Below are positions 28,201 through 37,037 of a stretch of DNA of 60,559 nucleotides, in pieces. Made by a program: the position numbers and the translations under genes. The DNA lies in assembly GCA_016930695.1 (NCBI GenBank), contig JAFGGD010000056.1:1-60559 (forward strand). Reading direction: 5' to 3'. The notes beneath the pieces are model-generated. The model was not told the origin of the DNA and searched no databases. It worked only from the letters and a program-made list of their open reading frames with translations. This DNA is from Candidatus Eisenbacteria bacterium. Its GTDB lineage: Bacteria > Orphanbacterota > Orphanbacteria > Orphanbacterales > Orphanbacteraceae. Within the stretch, counting starts at the first letter, position 1. Every line of letters begins with the position of its first letter.

Positions 28201-29154
28201 GATTTCCGCCTCCTTCCGCCCGAACACCCGTTCCATCGCCCGGTTGATTTTGCGGAAACGGAGGTCCTTGTCCTTGAGGAAAACGGAATCGGGAACGGAA
28301 TCGAAAAGCGTTCGGAGGGTCTCCTCGCTCTCCCGGAGATCGGCCTCGGCGCGGCGGCAGGTCGTCACATCCCGGAAGGAAACGAAACGGGCCATCTCGC
28401 CGTAGTAATCGACGGCGCGTCCCGAAACCTCGCAGAAGCGTCGCTCGCCGTCGGGACGGACGATCCAGACCTCGTAGGGAGTCATGTCGGCGGCCTGGAT
28501 TCTCTCCCGAGCGGTTTCGCCGGACTCGGGCGCCAGGAGATCGAGCAGGTTGCCGCCGATCAGATCGGCCCGGTCGCGGCCGAAGAGATCGGCGAACGTC
28601 TTGTTCACGAAGAGGAGATCGCCCCCCCTGTGGATGGCGATCCCTTCGAAGGCGAGGTCGGTGAGATGGCGGAGGCGTTCCTCGTTCGCCAAATGGGCTT
28701 CGCGCATCCGGCGTGACTCGGTGACGTCCCAGCCGGCGCCGGCGATTCCCGTGATCTTTCGCGCCTCGTCCCGCAGAGGGGACGCCACCACATCGAAGAC
28801 CATCGGACGGCCGCTCAAGCGAACCTTCACTTCTTCATGCGCGGGGAGGCCGGTCTCCAGCACCCCTCTCTTGACGCCGGCGAGGCGGACCGCGTCCTCG
28901 GGAGGGAAGAAATCGGCGTCGGTCAGGCCGATCACGTCCGCCTCGACGAAGCCCTCCACCGGATTGCGGAGCCATGTGTAGCGGAGATCGTGATCCTGCA
29001 CGAAGAGACGCGCGCCCGCCGCGCTAAGGCAGGCGTCGACGAGGGCGTCCTTGCGGTCCCTTTCGCCCAGTTCCGCCTCCAGCTCGCGAATGCGCCGAAG
29101 AAGCGCCTCCGTTTCGGCCGGAACCGCTCCGCCGCGGTCCTTCTCATGTGTCAA
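25237..29154 (-). CDS. Seven-PAS hybrid histidine kinase with C-terminal receiver
   Basis: A 1305-residue cytoplasmic protein without membrane segments. Seven PAS-type modules occur in series between about 25 and 895, for example TDLAFEGIAIHRGGDLLFVN, DSVPDSVFLKDKDLRF, ENVGAAIIVVDGDGKILFVN and ESLGESVMITDPEGTIQYIN. HisKA follows with His924 (GGIAHDFNNLL), then a GHKL ATPase (ANSFHAM, DTGRGMSE, GTGLGLAAV) and a receiver with Asp1223 (MITDWVMPE). The stacked PAS modules suggest integration of several small-molecule or redox signals. The TTG start is the only reasonable one near the N-terminus. It is coupled to the CheY-like gene; the output is unknown. Confidence 0.9.
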   Translation of the reverse strand: MTHEKDRGGAVPAETEALLRRIRELEAELGERDRKDALVDACLSAAGARLFVQDHDLRYTWLRNPVEGFVEADVIGLTDADFFPPEDAVRLAGVKRGVLETGLPAHEEVKVRLSGRPMVFDVVASPLRDEARKITGIAGAGWDVTESRRMREAHLANEERLRHLTDLAFEGIAIHRGGDLLFVNKTFADLFGRDRADLIGGNLLDLLAPESGETARERIQAADMTPYEVWIVRPDGERRFCEVSGRAVDYYGEMARFVSFRDVTTCRRAEADLRESEETLRTLFDSVPDSVFLKDKDLRFRKINRAMERVFGRKEAEIAGLTTHEVFQKNGGGPATAEEADTVEDSDRRVLAGETVTQNITGMVGEDLHFFHIVKAPIRNEAGDVAGICGISHDVTEEREANRILRETQERLSLALRGDRIGIWDWHLDTGEIVYTTVVAPGGDEPIREMRMRVAEWWERIHPEDRREVSLTVRDYLEGRNEVYVVEMRYRYGEGTYRWIRNQGEITERDETGRPIRMTGTHRDITIEKRSEEAILKSESRYRNLVDHSPIPILIHAEEKVVFVNPAAAKALGADPEELIGFSIWDMVAPSSWEVARKRVDQIYREGVEVPLLRVRFRHFDGTEFDADVAGTGIEFEGKRASQIVFLDVSERIRTENALRGSEEKYRLLVENVGAAIIVVDGDGKILFVNDVAAASFGMETDGLMGRRMEELFPPEVAQAQMSDVRAVIESGRELRKRHQSLINGEWRWFDSTVHPYRDARGRVTAALVIATDITDMRRNEEDRVRLSTAVESLGESVMITDPEGTIQYINHAFEMLSGYSREEAVGRHSRILKSGEQDEAFYRDLWGTITRGRVWRGRIVNRRKDGVLYHTDATISPIRDGEGGIINYVAVKRDVTREVEIQARIRQGQKMEAIGTLAGGIAHDFNNLLYAMLGFTEMALDETPGEGKVRVCLEQVREGGRRASDLVRQILAFSRKDDPDLRPLRIQPVIHEALKLLRGSTPPGVTIRERIDEKCMAVRTESTRIHQVVMNLCANSFHAMSGKDGTLTVELRETAVAAGEEGAAGLAPGRYARLTVRDTGRGMSEKTLRRVFEPYFTTKEVGEGTGLGLAAVHGIVHAHGGDIRLESKPGVGTTATVYLPVAGAGGEKKPRVAGKIDETPSHRIEGGRGERILYVDDDEPVCDLGKMMIEGLGYRIEAFTSGKGALERFRVEPGAFDLMITDWVMPEMSGLDLAREVTRIRPDLPVLLCTGKTVDLREGEGAAAGIRRLIKKPVEKKELAGAIREALDSNEKVEVGTGAANTGD

Positions 29155-29353
29155 GAGGATCCCCCCGTTGCGGAGCGTCGCGCGAAGGAAGACGAACCTT
29201 TCGAGTTCGGACCGCTCCCCCGCTCTTGCCCCCTTCCATATATCGGCCGCGAAGAAATGATCCTTAATGAGAAAAAACAGCCTGGATTTCTCCTGGCCGA
29301 CGCCGTTGCAAGGGGTTATGTTGGGTAGGCGGACGGAAAAGGGAGAGGGGACG

Positions 29354-30385
29354 ATGACGAACCGTTCAAGGAACGATGAGTCCCACGCCGCCCTCTGGTG
29401 GCGCCCCGAGGGGGAGTGGATCCTCTGCGCCCTCTGTCCCCGCGGCTGCCGGATCGGCGAGGGGGATCGCGGTTTTTGCGCGGTTCGTCGGAATGAGAAG
29501 GGCCGCCTCCTCTCGGACGCCTACGGCCGTCCCACCGGGTTCGGCGTGGATCCCATCGAAAAGAAGCCTCTCTACCACTTCCTCCCCGGAAGCGCCGTCT
29601 TCTCCTTCGGCACGCTCGGGTGCAATCTGGGCTGCCGCTTCTGCCAGAACTGGGACATCAGCCGCTCGGAACGCCCCGACTCCGGATTGAGGGCGACCCC
29701 CGGGGAGATCACCGCCCTCGCCCGCCGGGAAGGTTGCGTTTCGATCGCCTACACCTACAACGAGCCGATCGTTTTCGGGGAGTTCGTGATCGACTGCGCC
29801 GCCGAGGCGCGGCGGGCGGGAATCCGGAACGTGCTCGTCACCAACGGATTCGTGGAGCCGGAAGCGCGCGCGGCGATCTTCCGGAACGCCGACGCCGCGA
29901 ATGTGGACCTCAAGGCGTTCACCGACGAGTTCTACCGGGAACAGACGGGCGGCTGGATCGAACCGGTGTTGGAGACGCTCCTCTGGCTGCGCCGGGAGAC
30001 CGAGGTCTGGCTCGAGGTCACCACGCTCCTCATCCCCGGCCTGAACGACGATCCCGGCGAGATCCGCCGGGAGTGCGCATGGATCGCCGAAAACCTGGGC
30101 GCCGACACCCCCCTTCACTTCTCCGCCTTCCACCCCGACTACCGGATGACCGACCGCCCCCGCACGGCGCCGGCCGGGCTTCGGGAGGCGCGGGAGATCG
30201 CCATCGCCGAGGGACTTCGTTTCGTTTATGTCGGAAACATCCTCGATCGAGAGGGATCGATCACCTCCTGCCCCGGCTGCGGCGCGACGCTCATCGAGAG
30301 GGATTGGCATTCGGTGCGGGCGAACCGCCTTCGCGGAGACGCCTGCCCGGACTGCGGCGCGGCGGTCCCGGGGGTTTTCGAGTAA
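29354..30385 (+). CDS. amrS: AmrS-like radical SAM enzyme
   Basis: A 343-residue radical SAM protein of the AmmeMemoRadiSam type (PflA-like). The [4Fe-4S] cluster cysteines are Cys90, Cys94 and Cys97 (GCNLGCRFC). Additional Cys pairs sit at the N-terminus (CALCPRGC) and the C-terminus (CPGCG, CPDCG). Residues such as VDLKAFTDEFY match pyruvate-formate-lyase activase relatives. The usual partners AMMECR1 and MEMO1 are not visible here, so its substrate is uncertain. The ATG at 29354 follows GGGAGAGGGG and is preferred over an upstream in-frame TTG at 29267. Confidence 0.85.
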   Translation: MTNRSRNDESHAALWWRPEGEWILCALCPRGCRIGEGDRGFCAVRRNEKGRLLSDAYGRPTGFGVDPIEKKPLYHFLPGSAVFSFGTLGCNLGCRFCQNWDISRSERPDSGLRATPGEITALARREGCVSIAYTYNEPIVFGEFVIDCAAEARRAGIRNVLVTNGFVEPEARAAIFRNADAANVDLKAFTDEFYREQTGGWIEPVLETLLWLRRETEVWLEVTTLLIPGLNDDPGEIRRECAWIAENLGADTPLHFSAFHPDYRMTDRPRTAPAGLREAREIAIAEGLRFVYVGNILDREGSITSCPGCGATLIERDWHSVRANRLRGDACPDCGAAVPGVFE

Positions 30386-30448
30386 GGCGAGCGGCCCGGG
30401 ACGAAGGCGCGGACGCCTCCGCCGATTCCCCGTCGTTCGATGACCGCC

Positions 30449-30520
30449 GCCGGCCCGGCTACGACATATTCCCGGTATATCGCGATACCCGGTCCGGAGG
30501 CGCGCCGGCCCGGCTACGAC
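30449..30520. repeat. 17-bp direct repeat flanking the 3' end of the propeller lipoprotein gene
   Basis: GCCGGCCCGGCTACGAC occurs at 30449-30465 and again at 30504-30520, 55 bases apart. The right copy contains the stop codon of the minus-strand gene, and the left copy is intergenic. It may be a short tandem duplication of the gene end. Confidence 0.6.
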
Positions 30521-31398
30521 TCGACGCGCCGCCCCACCGGCCTCGCCTCCACCCGATCGCTCCGGAAGAAGGGGATCAGCAGACGGAGCCGCTTGTTGTC
30601 CCAGCCGATGTCCGCGGGCGCGGGAAGCTCGCCGGCGATCACGCCGATGCCGCCGTCCGGTTGCACCATGTAGACCGCCGATCCCTCCCAGCTGGAGACG
30701 AGAAAGCCGCGGATCGGGAGAGGGACGAGCCCGTCCAGACCGCCGGCGGGCAGGGTCGCCACGTCGTGGATCGTTCCGTCGTGCCGCACTTCGTAGAGGC
30801 GATTGCCGCCGACGGCGAAGACCACGCCCTCGCTCACCGTGATGCCGTTGGGGTGGCCGAGCGCCTCGCCCGCGGCGAATGTATCCACCACCCCCTCCGT
30901 CGACACGCGCCAGATCACGTTCGCCTCGGTGTCGGTGACGTAAACGACTCCGTTCGGCGCCGCCGCCACGTCGTTCAGGAAGAGGGAGCCCTCGATCGGA
31001 ATGTCCTCCACCGGAAAGCCGGTGTTCCGGTTGAAGACGCGGAGCGTGTGGATGTCCGCCACGTAGAGGCGGTCGCCGTGGATCGCCATCCCCTTGGGCG
31101 CGTCGAGGACGATCCCCTCACGGGCGCCGTCGATCCAACGGATCTCCATCTGCATGGTCGCCGGGCCGAAGCGCGTGATGAAACCGTTTCCGTCCTCGGC
31201 GGAAGGGTCGCCGTTGATGTTGGCGATGAGATAGAAATCTCCCTGCTCGTCGTGAAGGATCGACTCGGGCGTGGAGAAACCGACTCCCTGCAGGATCTGG
31301 CCCTTGTCCTCTTTCGCGCCGCCGCCGCACCCGACGAGAAACGCGAGCCCGGCGAGCAACACCAGTGCCGCACCGATGCGGATCGTTCTCCCGTTCAT
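30514..31398 (-). CDS. NHL/SMP-30-like beta-propeller lipoprotein
   Basis: A 294-residue protein. The ATG at 31398 follows GGAGGGAGAAG. The signal ends in LAFLVGC (lipobox). The mature part has about six propeller-type repeats (LDAPKGMAIHGDRLYVADIH, LNDVAAAPNGVVYVTDTEAN, GHPNGITVSEGVVFAVGGNR), characteristic of SMP-30/gluconolactonase or NHL propellers. Catalytic metal ligands of lactonases are not obvious, so binding or scaffolding is as likely as hydrolysis. Its end carries the second copy of a 17-bp direct repeat. Confidence 0.75.
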   Translation of the reverse strand: MNGRTIRIGAALVLLAGLAFLVGCGGGAKEDKGQILQGVGFSTPESILHDEQGDFYLIANINGDPSAEDGNGFITRFGPATMQMEIRWIDGAREGIVLDAPKGMAIHGDRLYVADIHTLRVFNRNTGFPVEDIPIEGSLFLNDVAAAPNGVVYVTDTEANVIWRVSTEGVVDTFAAGEALGHPNGITVSEGVVFAVGGNRLYEVRHDGTIHDVATLPAGGLDGLVPLPIRGFLVSSWEGSAVYMVQPDGGIGVIAGELPAPADIGWDNKRLRLLIPFFRSDRVEARPVGRRVES

Positions 31399-31586
31399 CT
31401 TCTCCCTCCTTTTCATCCCACGGCGCGGGCTCGTTTCGTTCGGGATTCGGGCGCCGCGCCCCTCTGATTCGTTCTCACATCGAAGAGCGGCTTGGCAAGG
31501 AGAATCGGCTCGGCGGCCATGGCGGCGTGGGCGGCGGAGAACGCGGCGGCGTTGGGGAGCGGTCGGAAGGGCGCCTTCTGCGCGGG

Positions 31587-32717
31587 TCATCCGATCCGCG
31601 CGATCCGCGTCCCCTCCAGGGTGAGATAGCCGCGGTGGAGGGCCGAGGCGTGGCAGCTGTGGGAGGGGATCACAGGCACGAGGTCGCCGATCGCCGCGCG
31701 CGAAGCCCGCCCGCCGCCGACGTGGGCGACGGAGTGCTCCTGCGACACCTGAAGGATCGGCGCGCGCGCGTCCGCCGCGCCGAAGCCGCCCTCCTCCCAC
31801 GCGCCCAGATAACCGTAGACGGTCCGCCCCTCCCGGTCGACGACGGACTCCTTTGCGAAGTGAACCGCCCCGCCGTAAAGGACCAGTTCCCCCTCCCGAA
31901 TCCGCCGGCCGACGACCGGGCAGGCGACGGCGACGGCGATCTCGTCCGGCGCGCAGCTCCCCAGCTCCATCTGCATCGCGTCGTAGAAGACGAAGTTCCC
32001 GGGACGGATCTCCTCCGCCGGATCGAAGCGGTCGGCGAGCGCGCAGGAGGGCGTGTCCCCCACAGAGATCGGGAGGGGCGCGCCCCCGGCGGCGGCGGAG
32101 GCCGATTCCCGCGCCCGCGCCATCCGAACAAGTGATTCGGCGTGGAGGCGGAGGATCTCTTCCGGCGAGCGGGCGGCGTAGGTGCGCCCGTCGTGGGTGA
32201 GGATCCCGGCGAGGGCGTGGCGGCGGGAGCGTCCGACCCGCCCGGCGAGGGAGGCGATCCTTTCCGGCCGGTCCCAGGATACGCCGGAGCGGCGCGGGCC
32301 GACGTCCACCTTGATCCAGATCCCGACGGGAACGTCGAGATCGCGCTCGACGGCGTCGAAGGATTCTTCGGCGTCGACGAGAAGGCCGAGGCGGATCCGC
32401 CGCGCGAGCCGGCGAATTCCGTTCATCTCCAAAACGTTCACCGGAAACGCGATGGTGATGTCCTTCCAGCCGGCGGCGGCGAAGCGCTCCGCCATCCGGA
32501 CCGAGGAGACGGTGATCCCCGTCACCCCTCTCTCCCGGAACCAGGAGCCGATTTCCGGGGATTGGTGGGTCTTGAAATGGGGGCGGAGGCGGACGCCGGC
32601 GCGGCGCGCCTTCTCGGCCATCCGGTCGATGTTCCGGAGCGCGCGTGCGCGGTCGAGGATGAGCGTTGGGCGGACGATGCGGCGGAGCGCCTCGGGGATT
32701 CCATCAGCGGCGTTCAT
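31587..32717 (-). CDS. D-threonine aldolase / D-serine dehydratase-like PLP enzyme
   Basis: A 376-residue fold-type III (alanine-racemase-like) enzyme. The PLP lysine lies in RPHFKTHQSPEIG near residue 49. A C-terminal metal site is formed by PSHSCHASAL (His and Cys ligands), as in metal-dependent D-threonine aldolases and DSD1-type D-serine dehydratases. It would cleave or dehydrate a D-hydroxy amino acid. Its ATG overlaps the stop of the upstream saccharopine-dehydrogenase-like gene (ATGA), so the two form an operon. The exact substrate is not readable. Confidence 0.8.
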   Translation of the reverse strand: MNAADGIPEALRRIVRPTLILDRARALRNIDRMAEKARRAGVRLRPHFKTHQSPEIGSWFRERGVTGITVSSVRMAERFAAAGWKDITIAFPVNVLEMNGIRRLARRIRLGLLVDAEESFDAVERDLDVPVGIWIKVDVGPRRSGVSWDRPERIASLAGRVGRSRRHALAGILTHDGRTYAARSPEEILRLHAESLVRMARARESASAAAGGAPLPISVGDTPSCALADRFDPAEEIRPGNFVFYDAMQMELGSCAPDEIAVAVACPVVGRRIREGELVLYGGAVHFAKESVVDREGRTVYGYLGAWEEGGFGAADARAPILQVSQEHSVAHVGGGRASRAAIGDLVPVIPSHSCHASALHRGYLTLEGTRIARIG

Positions 32718-33894
32718 CGGTTTTCCTTTCCGGCGCGGGGCGATTCATCCACCCGGATCGGCAGCCCCCGATCGGCGAGGGCGGCGGCGAAGGGGGCGAA
32801 GGGGACGTCCCGCTCCGGCGAGAGGAGACCGCGGGCGGGGATGGCGCCGTCCGCGATCATGCGCGCGCCGATGGCGGCGGGGAATCCGACGGTGCGGCTC
32901 ATGGCGGTAAAACGCTCGTCGCCGAGGACGGTCAGCTCGAAGCGGACGCGGAGGGGGCGACCCGCGCGGGTTCCCTCGGCGTCGACGCGGACCACCACCA
33001 CGTCCCTCTCCCCCGGGCGATAACGGAGGCGCGGCCCCAGCGCCTCGGCGAGATACGACTTCCGGTCGACCGATGCGCCGCCGACCTCCACCGGTTCGTC
33101 GTCCAGAAGGCCGAGGTCCGCCATCATCTTCCAGACGGCGGCGTGCCCCGGCCGGCGGAGGACGTAGCGGCCGAACTCCCGGAGGCCGGAGAGGTCCGCG
33201 TCGAGATGGTCGAGCCAGGCGGCGGCGTCCCCGTTGGGATACGCCTCCAGCTCCCCCTGCCCGTCGACATGCACGGTATGAATGTTCGAGGGATCGAAGA
33301 TCATCCCCGCCGGAATGACGACCGCCCGTCCCTCCCGGATGATCCGGGCCGAGCGGTGGTAGGAGCGGACCGTCCCCTCGAAGTTCCAGGTCACTTTATA
33401 GCGAAGGGGATTGTCGTCGGCGCCCCGCGCGGGGAAGCCGGCGCCGTAGCTCAGGAGACGGGTCAGATGGTCGAGCCGCCGCGCCGCCTCGCCGAGGAGG
33501 ACCAGGTCGATCCCCGGGTCCATCCCGAGCCCGGGGAGAAGGGCGAGCCCCCTCCGGCGCGCCTCCTCCCCCGCGTCCTCCATCTCATCCCCCGGATAAG
33601 ACGCCGTCACCACGTGCACACCGGCCCGGACCGCCGCCCGGACGACCCCCGCGTGAAGGGGAATCGGGAGAAGGTCGACGCAGACCGCGTCCCCGCCGCG
33701 GAAGAGACGGCCGAGAGCCTCGGGATCGCCGGCGTCCACTCCACGCACTCCACGCCCGGCGTTCCCCGAAGAGCGGCGCGCGCTCCTTTCGGATCGATGT
33801 CGGCGGCGATCACCCGATCGAAGCCTCCCCGCTCGGCAAAATCCGCCACCGCCGCGCGGCCCTGCATCCCCGTTCCCAGAACGATCGCGCGCAT
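32714..33894 (-). pseudogene. Saccharopine-dehydrogenase-like reductase, split by a one-base deletion
   Basis: The N-terminal Rossmann part (MRAIVLGTGMQGRAAVADF to GVECVE) is in one frame and the rest (VDAGDPEALGRLFRGGDAV onwards) is in the next. Adding one G near 33739-33740 (minus strand GTGGAGTGGAC to GTGGAGGTGGAC) joins them into a continuous protein of about 393 residues, Glu-Val-Asp at the seam. The family comprises NAD(P)-dependent amino-acid reductases/dehydrogenases. The start ATG at 33894 follows GGGAGG. A consensus error and a true frameshift cannot be distinguished here. It is coupled to the D-threonine-aldolase-like gene. Confidence 0.8.
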
Positions 33895-33905
33895 CCTCCC
33901 CCCCA

Positions 33906-35150
33906 CTACCACGGGAGCCGGTAAAGCACGGCGCCCGTCTCCAGCCGGATCCCCTCAGGCAGCACGGTGATCTCCCCGGCGGCGACGTCGAGGCCGAAGA
34001 GGTGGACCGGCCGCTCGCCGTCGATCCGCACGCGCGTGCCGACCGGGACGAGGGCGAGGCCGTTCAGCGTCCAGAGTCCCTCCTCGTCGATCGGATCGAC
34101 GGAGAAGTAGCCGTCCAGCGAGGAGGCGCGGAGAGCGAGAAGCGCGGGACCGGCGCGGACGTCCGTGTCGGGAACGCGCGCCCCGGCGTCGAGGAGAAGG
34201 AAGTCGTCGGCGCGCAGGTCGATCGGCCCGTGGAGGTGGCGCACGCGGACCGGTTCGCCGCCGCGGGCGAGCGCTTCGACGAGCGCCGCCTCCCCGTCCA
34301 GAGGGTGGGCGAGCGAGGAGCGCCCCGGCATCGCCATCGGACGGACTCTCTCCGCTCCCTCCCAGAGGACGAGGCGCGGCTCGACGACCGGCTCCGGACG
34401 GAAGGCGTCCAAGAGGGCTTCGAGCGCGGCGCGGCAGGGGACGTCCGGCGCGTGTTCCAGAAAGCGGGCGACCTCGGCGTAGCTCCGCGAGCGAACCACC
34501 CTTTCGCAGACGAGCCTGTTCCGCGCCTCTCTCTCCCGAAGGAGCGCTTCTTGAAGAGGGGGCCAGTCCGCGAGCCCCGCGCGGATCGCCGCGAGGCGTG
34601 TGCGCGCGTCGAGAGGGGCGCCCGCCTTGAGGAGGCGTTCCGCGGCGGCGCGCCGGCCGGCGGCGATCGCGGTCTCGAGCGGAGTGCTCCCGTCGTCCGC
34701 CGCGGCGCGCGGGTCCGCGCCGAAACCGAGGAGGAGGTGGACGATCTCCTCGCGCCCGGCGCGCGCGGCGTAGTGGAGAGGGGTGAACCCGGCCCGATCG
34801 CGGACGTCACGCGACGCGCCCCGCGCGAGAAGAGCGCGGGCGATCTTGGCGTCCCCCTTGTCGATGGCGAGACGGAGGGGCGAAGGGGCGGGGGGATGGT
34901 TGGGGTCGGCGCCGTGATCGAGGAGGATGCGGACCAGATCGTAGCGGCCCAGCTGCACGGCCCACGGAAGGGGATACCCCCGCGTCTCCCGGCCCTCCCA
35001 GAGGAGGCCGTTCGCGGGCGCCCCGGCGCGGAGGAGGGAATCGACGGCGGGCGCGTCGCCGTCCAGAATCGCCGCGTAGAGGGTCTTGGCGTGCGCGGCG
35101 GCGGGCAGGGAGAGCGCGGCCGCCAACGTGAACCGACCGATCCATCGCAT
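33906..35150 (-). CDS. Exported ankyrin-repeat protein
   Basis: A 414-residue protein with a signal peptide (MRWIGRFTLAAALSLPAAAHA). Five or so ankyrin repeats cover about residues 25-180, for example AVQLGRYDLVRILLDHGADPN, AIDKGDAKIARALLARGASR and PLHYAARAGREEIVHLLLGF. A larger C-terminal region of unknown fold follows. Ankyrin stacks bind proteins, and in the periplasm such proteins may act as inhibitors or scaffolds. The ATG at 35150 is chosen because it begins a proper signal peptide; upstream in-frame codons lack that feature. Confidence 0.75.
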   Translation of the reverse strand: MRWIGRFTLAAALSLPAAAHAKTLYAAILDGDAPAVDSLLRAGAPANGLLWEGRETRGYPLPWAVQLGRYDLVRILLDHGADPNHPPAPSPLRLAIDKGDAKIARALLARGASRDVRDRAGFTPLHYAARAGREEIVHLLLGFGADPRAAADDGSTPLETAIAAGRRAAAERLLKAGAPLDARTRLAAIRAGLADWPPLQEALLREREARNRLVCERVVRSRSYAEVARFLEHAPDVPCRAALEALLDAFRPEPVVEPRLVLWEGAERVRPMAMPGRSSLAHPLDGEAALVEALARGGEPVRVRHLHGPIDLRADDFLLLDAGARVPDTDVRAGPALLALRASSLDGYFSVDPIDEEGLWTLNGLALVPVGTRVRIDGERPVHLFGLDVAAGEITVLPEGIRLETGAVLYRLPW

Positions 35151-35306
35151 CGCCCGCGGGATTGTCACCGTTTCGCCCCCTCTCCCCCGCAGATTATCAC
35201 AGGGAGCTTTTTCGGTGAAGCGACGGCTTCGATGCCGGATTCCCTCCGGGCGAAGCGGGGAGATGTCCTGCACCGAGAGCGGAAGAGGGCCGGGGCGAGG
35301 GTGCCT

Positions 35307-35909
35307 TTACCGCATCTCGTCCAGATGCTCGATCGCCTTACCGTACGCCTCGGCTAGGTCCTCCTCGTGAATCACCACGTCCCCGGCGAGAAGGGAGAGC
35401 GCGAGGACCAGACCGTTTCGACTGCTCGGGTCGGCGTTGGACGCGAGGTAGAGATTGTCCGCCAGGCGGTCGTATTTCCTCGTGTAGAACTCCTGCAGCT
35501 CGTATGTCAGGGACAGTCGCAAGAGCGTTCGGTAATCCAGATGTTCGAGGGTCCCCAAACGCGTCGCCAGATCCCACGCATGTCTCTGCAACTCGGGCAC
35601 CCCGAATCCGCCCGGTATCGCCGTCCAAAGAACACCCAGACTCACCGGCTTCTCGGATCCGTCCATCCGGGTGAGGAGAGCGTGCAGGGAATCCCGCACG
35701 ACGGCGTGATGAGGGGCGATCGCGTCGATCTGCCCCTTGTTGAACTCCATTTCCGCGCGGATCAGCGTCAAGGATTCCTCCGCCCGCGCCTTCTCCCTCT
35801 GCTCGATCCTCTTCTCGTTGACGAAGAGTCCCAGAAACACACCGAGCAATATGAGAACGACCTCGAACAGCATCCGGCCGATCGGAAAGCGGCCCCGGGT
35901 TTCCATCAT
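35307..35909 (-). CDS. Single-pass membrane protein of unknown function
   Basis: A 200-residue protein with one N-terminal membrane helix (LFEVVLILLGVFLGLFVNEKR) followed by a charged, mostly helical domain. The arrangement resembles DUF6090-type proteins of FCB bacteria that start with a helix and an Asn/Glu-rich exit. No catalytic motif. The start is the ATG at 35909, behind a promoter at 35957-35985. Confidence 0.6.
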   Translation of the reverse strand: MMETRGRFPIGRMLFEVVLILLGVFLGLFVNEKRIEQREKARAEESLTLIRAEMEFNKGQIDAIAPHHAVVRDSLHALLTRMDGSEKPVSLGVLWTAIPGGFGVPELQRHAWDLATRLGTLEHLDYRTLLRLSLTYELQEFYTRKYDRLADNLYLASNADPSSRNGLVLALSLLAGDVVIHEEDLAEAYGKAIEHLDEMR

Positions 35910-35956
35910 CCCCGCGCTCCTTCGTTGGGATCCCGATGATGCGGCGACATGGGGAG

Positions 35957-35985
35957 AAGTTAGAAGACGGACTTCGCTTCGTCAA
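35957..35985 (-). promoter_or_regulatory. Sigma-70-type promoter for the membrane protein gene
   Basis: Minus-strand TTGACG (35980-35985) and TAACTT (35957-35962) are spaced by 17 nt, about 45 bases upstream of the ATG at 35909. Confidence 0.5.
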
Positions 35986-36015
35986 ATGGAATGAGCGGGC
36001 GCGAAGCGCGGTTCC

Positions 36016-36888
36016 TTAACGACGGACATCCATAGGGTCACGACCGTTTCCGAGCATGACGTCGAACGCCTCGTCCCAGTCCCGGTCGACCCACTCTTCA
36101 TAGTAATCGGGGCTTCTCTCGGAAAGGATTTCGTCTCGAATCGGGTGCCAGACTCCGTCGAAAGGCTCCTCGACCGCCATCATCGTGTCGACGGCCCACT
36201 GTCGGAATTCAATCTTGGAAATCCTCGCGTCCGCCAGGTTCGCTCCTCGGAAGTCGACGATGTTCTTCCACTCCCTCACGCGGCATAGATCGGCTTCCCG
36301 TAGGTCGGCTCCACGGAAATTCGCCCCGCACAGAAAGGACGATTGCTCCGGACGAGCACAAAATCCGACGTGCCGCAGGGACGCTTTTCGCAGATCGGCC
36401 CCCTCCAGGTCGACCAGCATCATGGTCGCCTCTTCCAGATCGGCGAACCGTAGATCCGCGCCGCGAAGATCGACCAGAACGATCTTCGTTCCCCGCAGGC
36501 TGGCGTTCATCAGGTCGGCTTCTCGAAACGTGACGTTCCAGAGCCACGCATCGTCCAGATTCACGCTGGCGAGTTCCGCTCCCGTGAAATCCACGTTCTT
36601 TATGTGCGCCCTCCGCAGATCGACTTCCTCCATCTTCGCTCCGCTCAGATCGATCTCGTCCAGCCAGACATCGGAAAGGTCGATTTTCCTGAGAGACGAA
36701 CCGCGTTGACACAGATACTCCAGCGCCTCGGATCTTCCCACACTCCCCTGCATTCCTCTCGTCGAATTGAGGATGTCCCATGCCTGGAAACGCCTGTCCG
36801 CGCAACCGGACGGGAGAAAGGCGATCAGGAGGAAGACCGCGAAGAGGATGGACGGGGTAGGTCGATAGCGGGAATCCGGACGGTTCAT
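36016..36888 (-). CDS. Pentapeptide-repeat lipoprotein
   Basis: A 290-residue protein with a signal ending in LIAFLPSGC. About 25 degenerate pentapeptide repeats (A(D/N)Lxx style, such as VDLRGADLRFADLEEATMML, ADLRKASLRHVGF, ANFRGADLREADL) should form a right-handed quadrilateral beta-helix. Such helices serve as scaffolds or mimic DNA, but nothing here indicates a target. The ATG at 36888 follows GAGGCGGCG and is preferred over one eight codons upstream because the signal then starts normally. Confidence 0.75.
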   Translation of the reverse strand: MNRPDSRYRPTPSILFAVFLLIAFLPSGCADRRFQAWDILNSTRGMQGSVGRSEALEYLCQRGSSLRKIDLSDVWLDEIDLSGAKMEEVDLRRAHIKNVDFTGAELASVNLDDAWLWNVTFREADLMNASLRGTKIVLVDLRGADLRFADLEEATMMLVDLEGADLRKASLRHVGFCARPEQSSFLCGANFRGADLREADLCRVREWKNIVDFRGANLADARISKIEFRQWAVDTMMAVEEPFDGVWHPIRDEILSERSPDYYEEWVDRDWDEAFDVMLGNGRDPMDVRR

Positions 36889-37037
36889 GGTCGCCGCCTC
36901 ACTCGAAATCATAACGCACGTCGTCCGTCGGGAAACGCACCGATGTCGACGGCACCACTATACGGCATGTTTTGCTTTCGGTCTATATGCTTCCTTTCTT
37001 ATTTTTAAGGATCGTCGGCGGCCTCCACTTTCCCTTT

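Noticed and set aside
25666-28716. 1016-codon open frame antisense to the histidine kinase
   Set aside because: It is a composition shadow of a GC-rich coding strand. The kinase on the minus strand has clear HisKA, ATPase, receiver and PAS motifs; the antisense product resembles nothing.
29148-29160. TTGACA at the kinase start as a -35 box
   Set aside because: It coincides with the TTG start codon and second codon; no -10 lies at the right distance, so the match is by chance.
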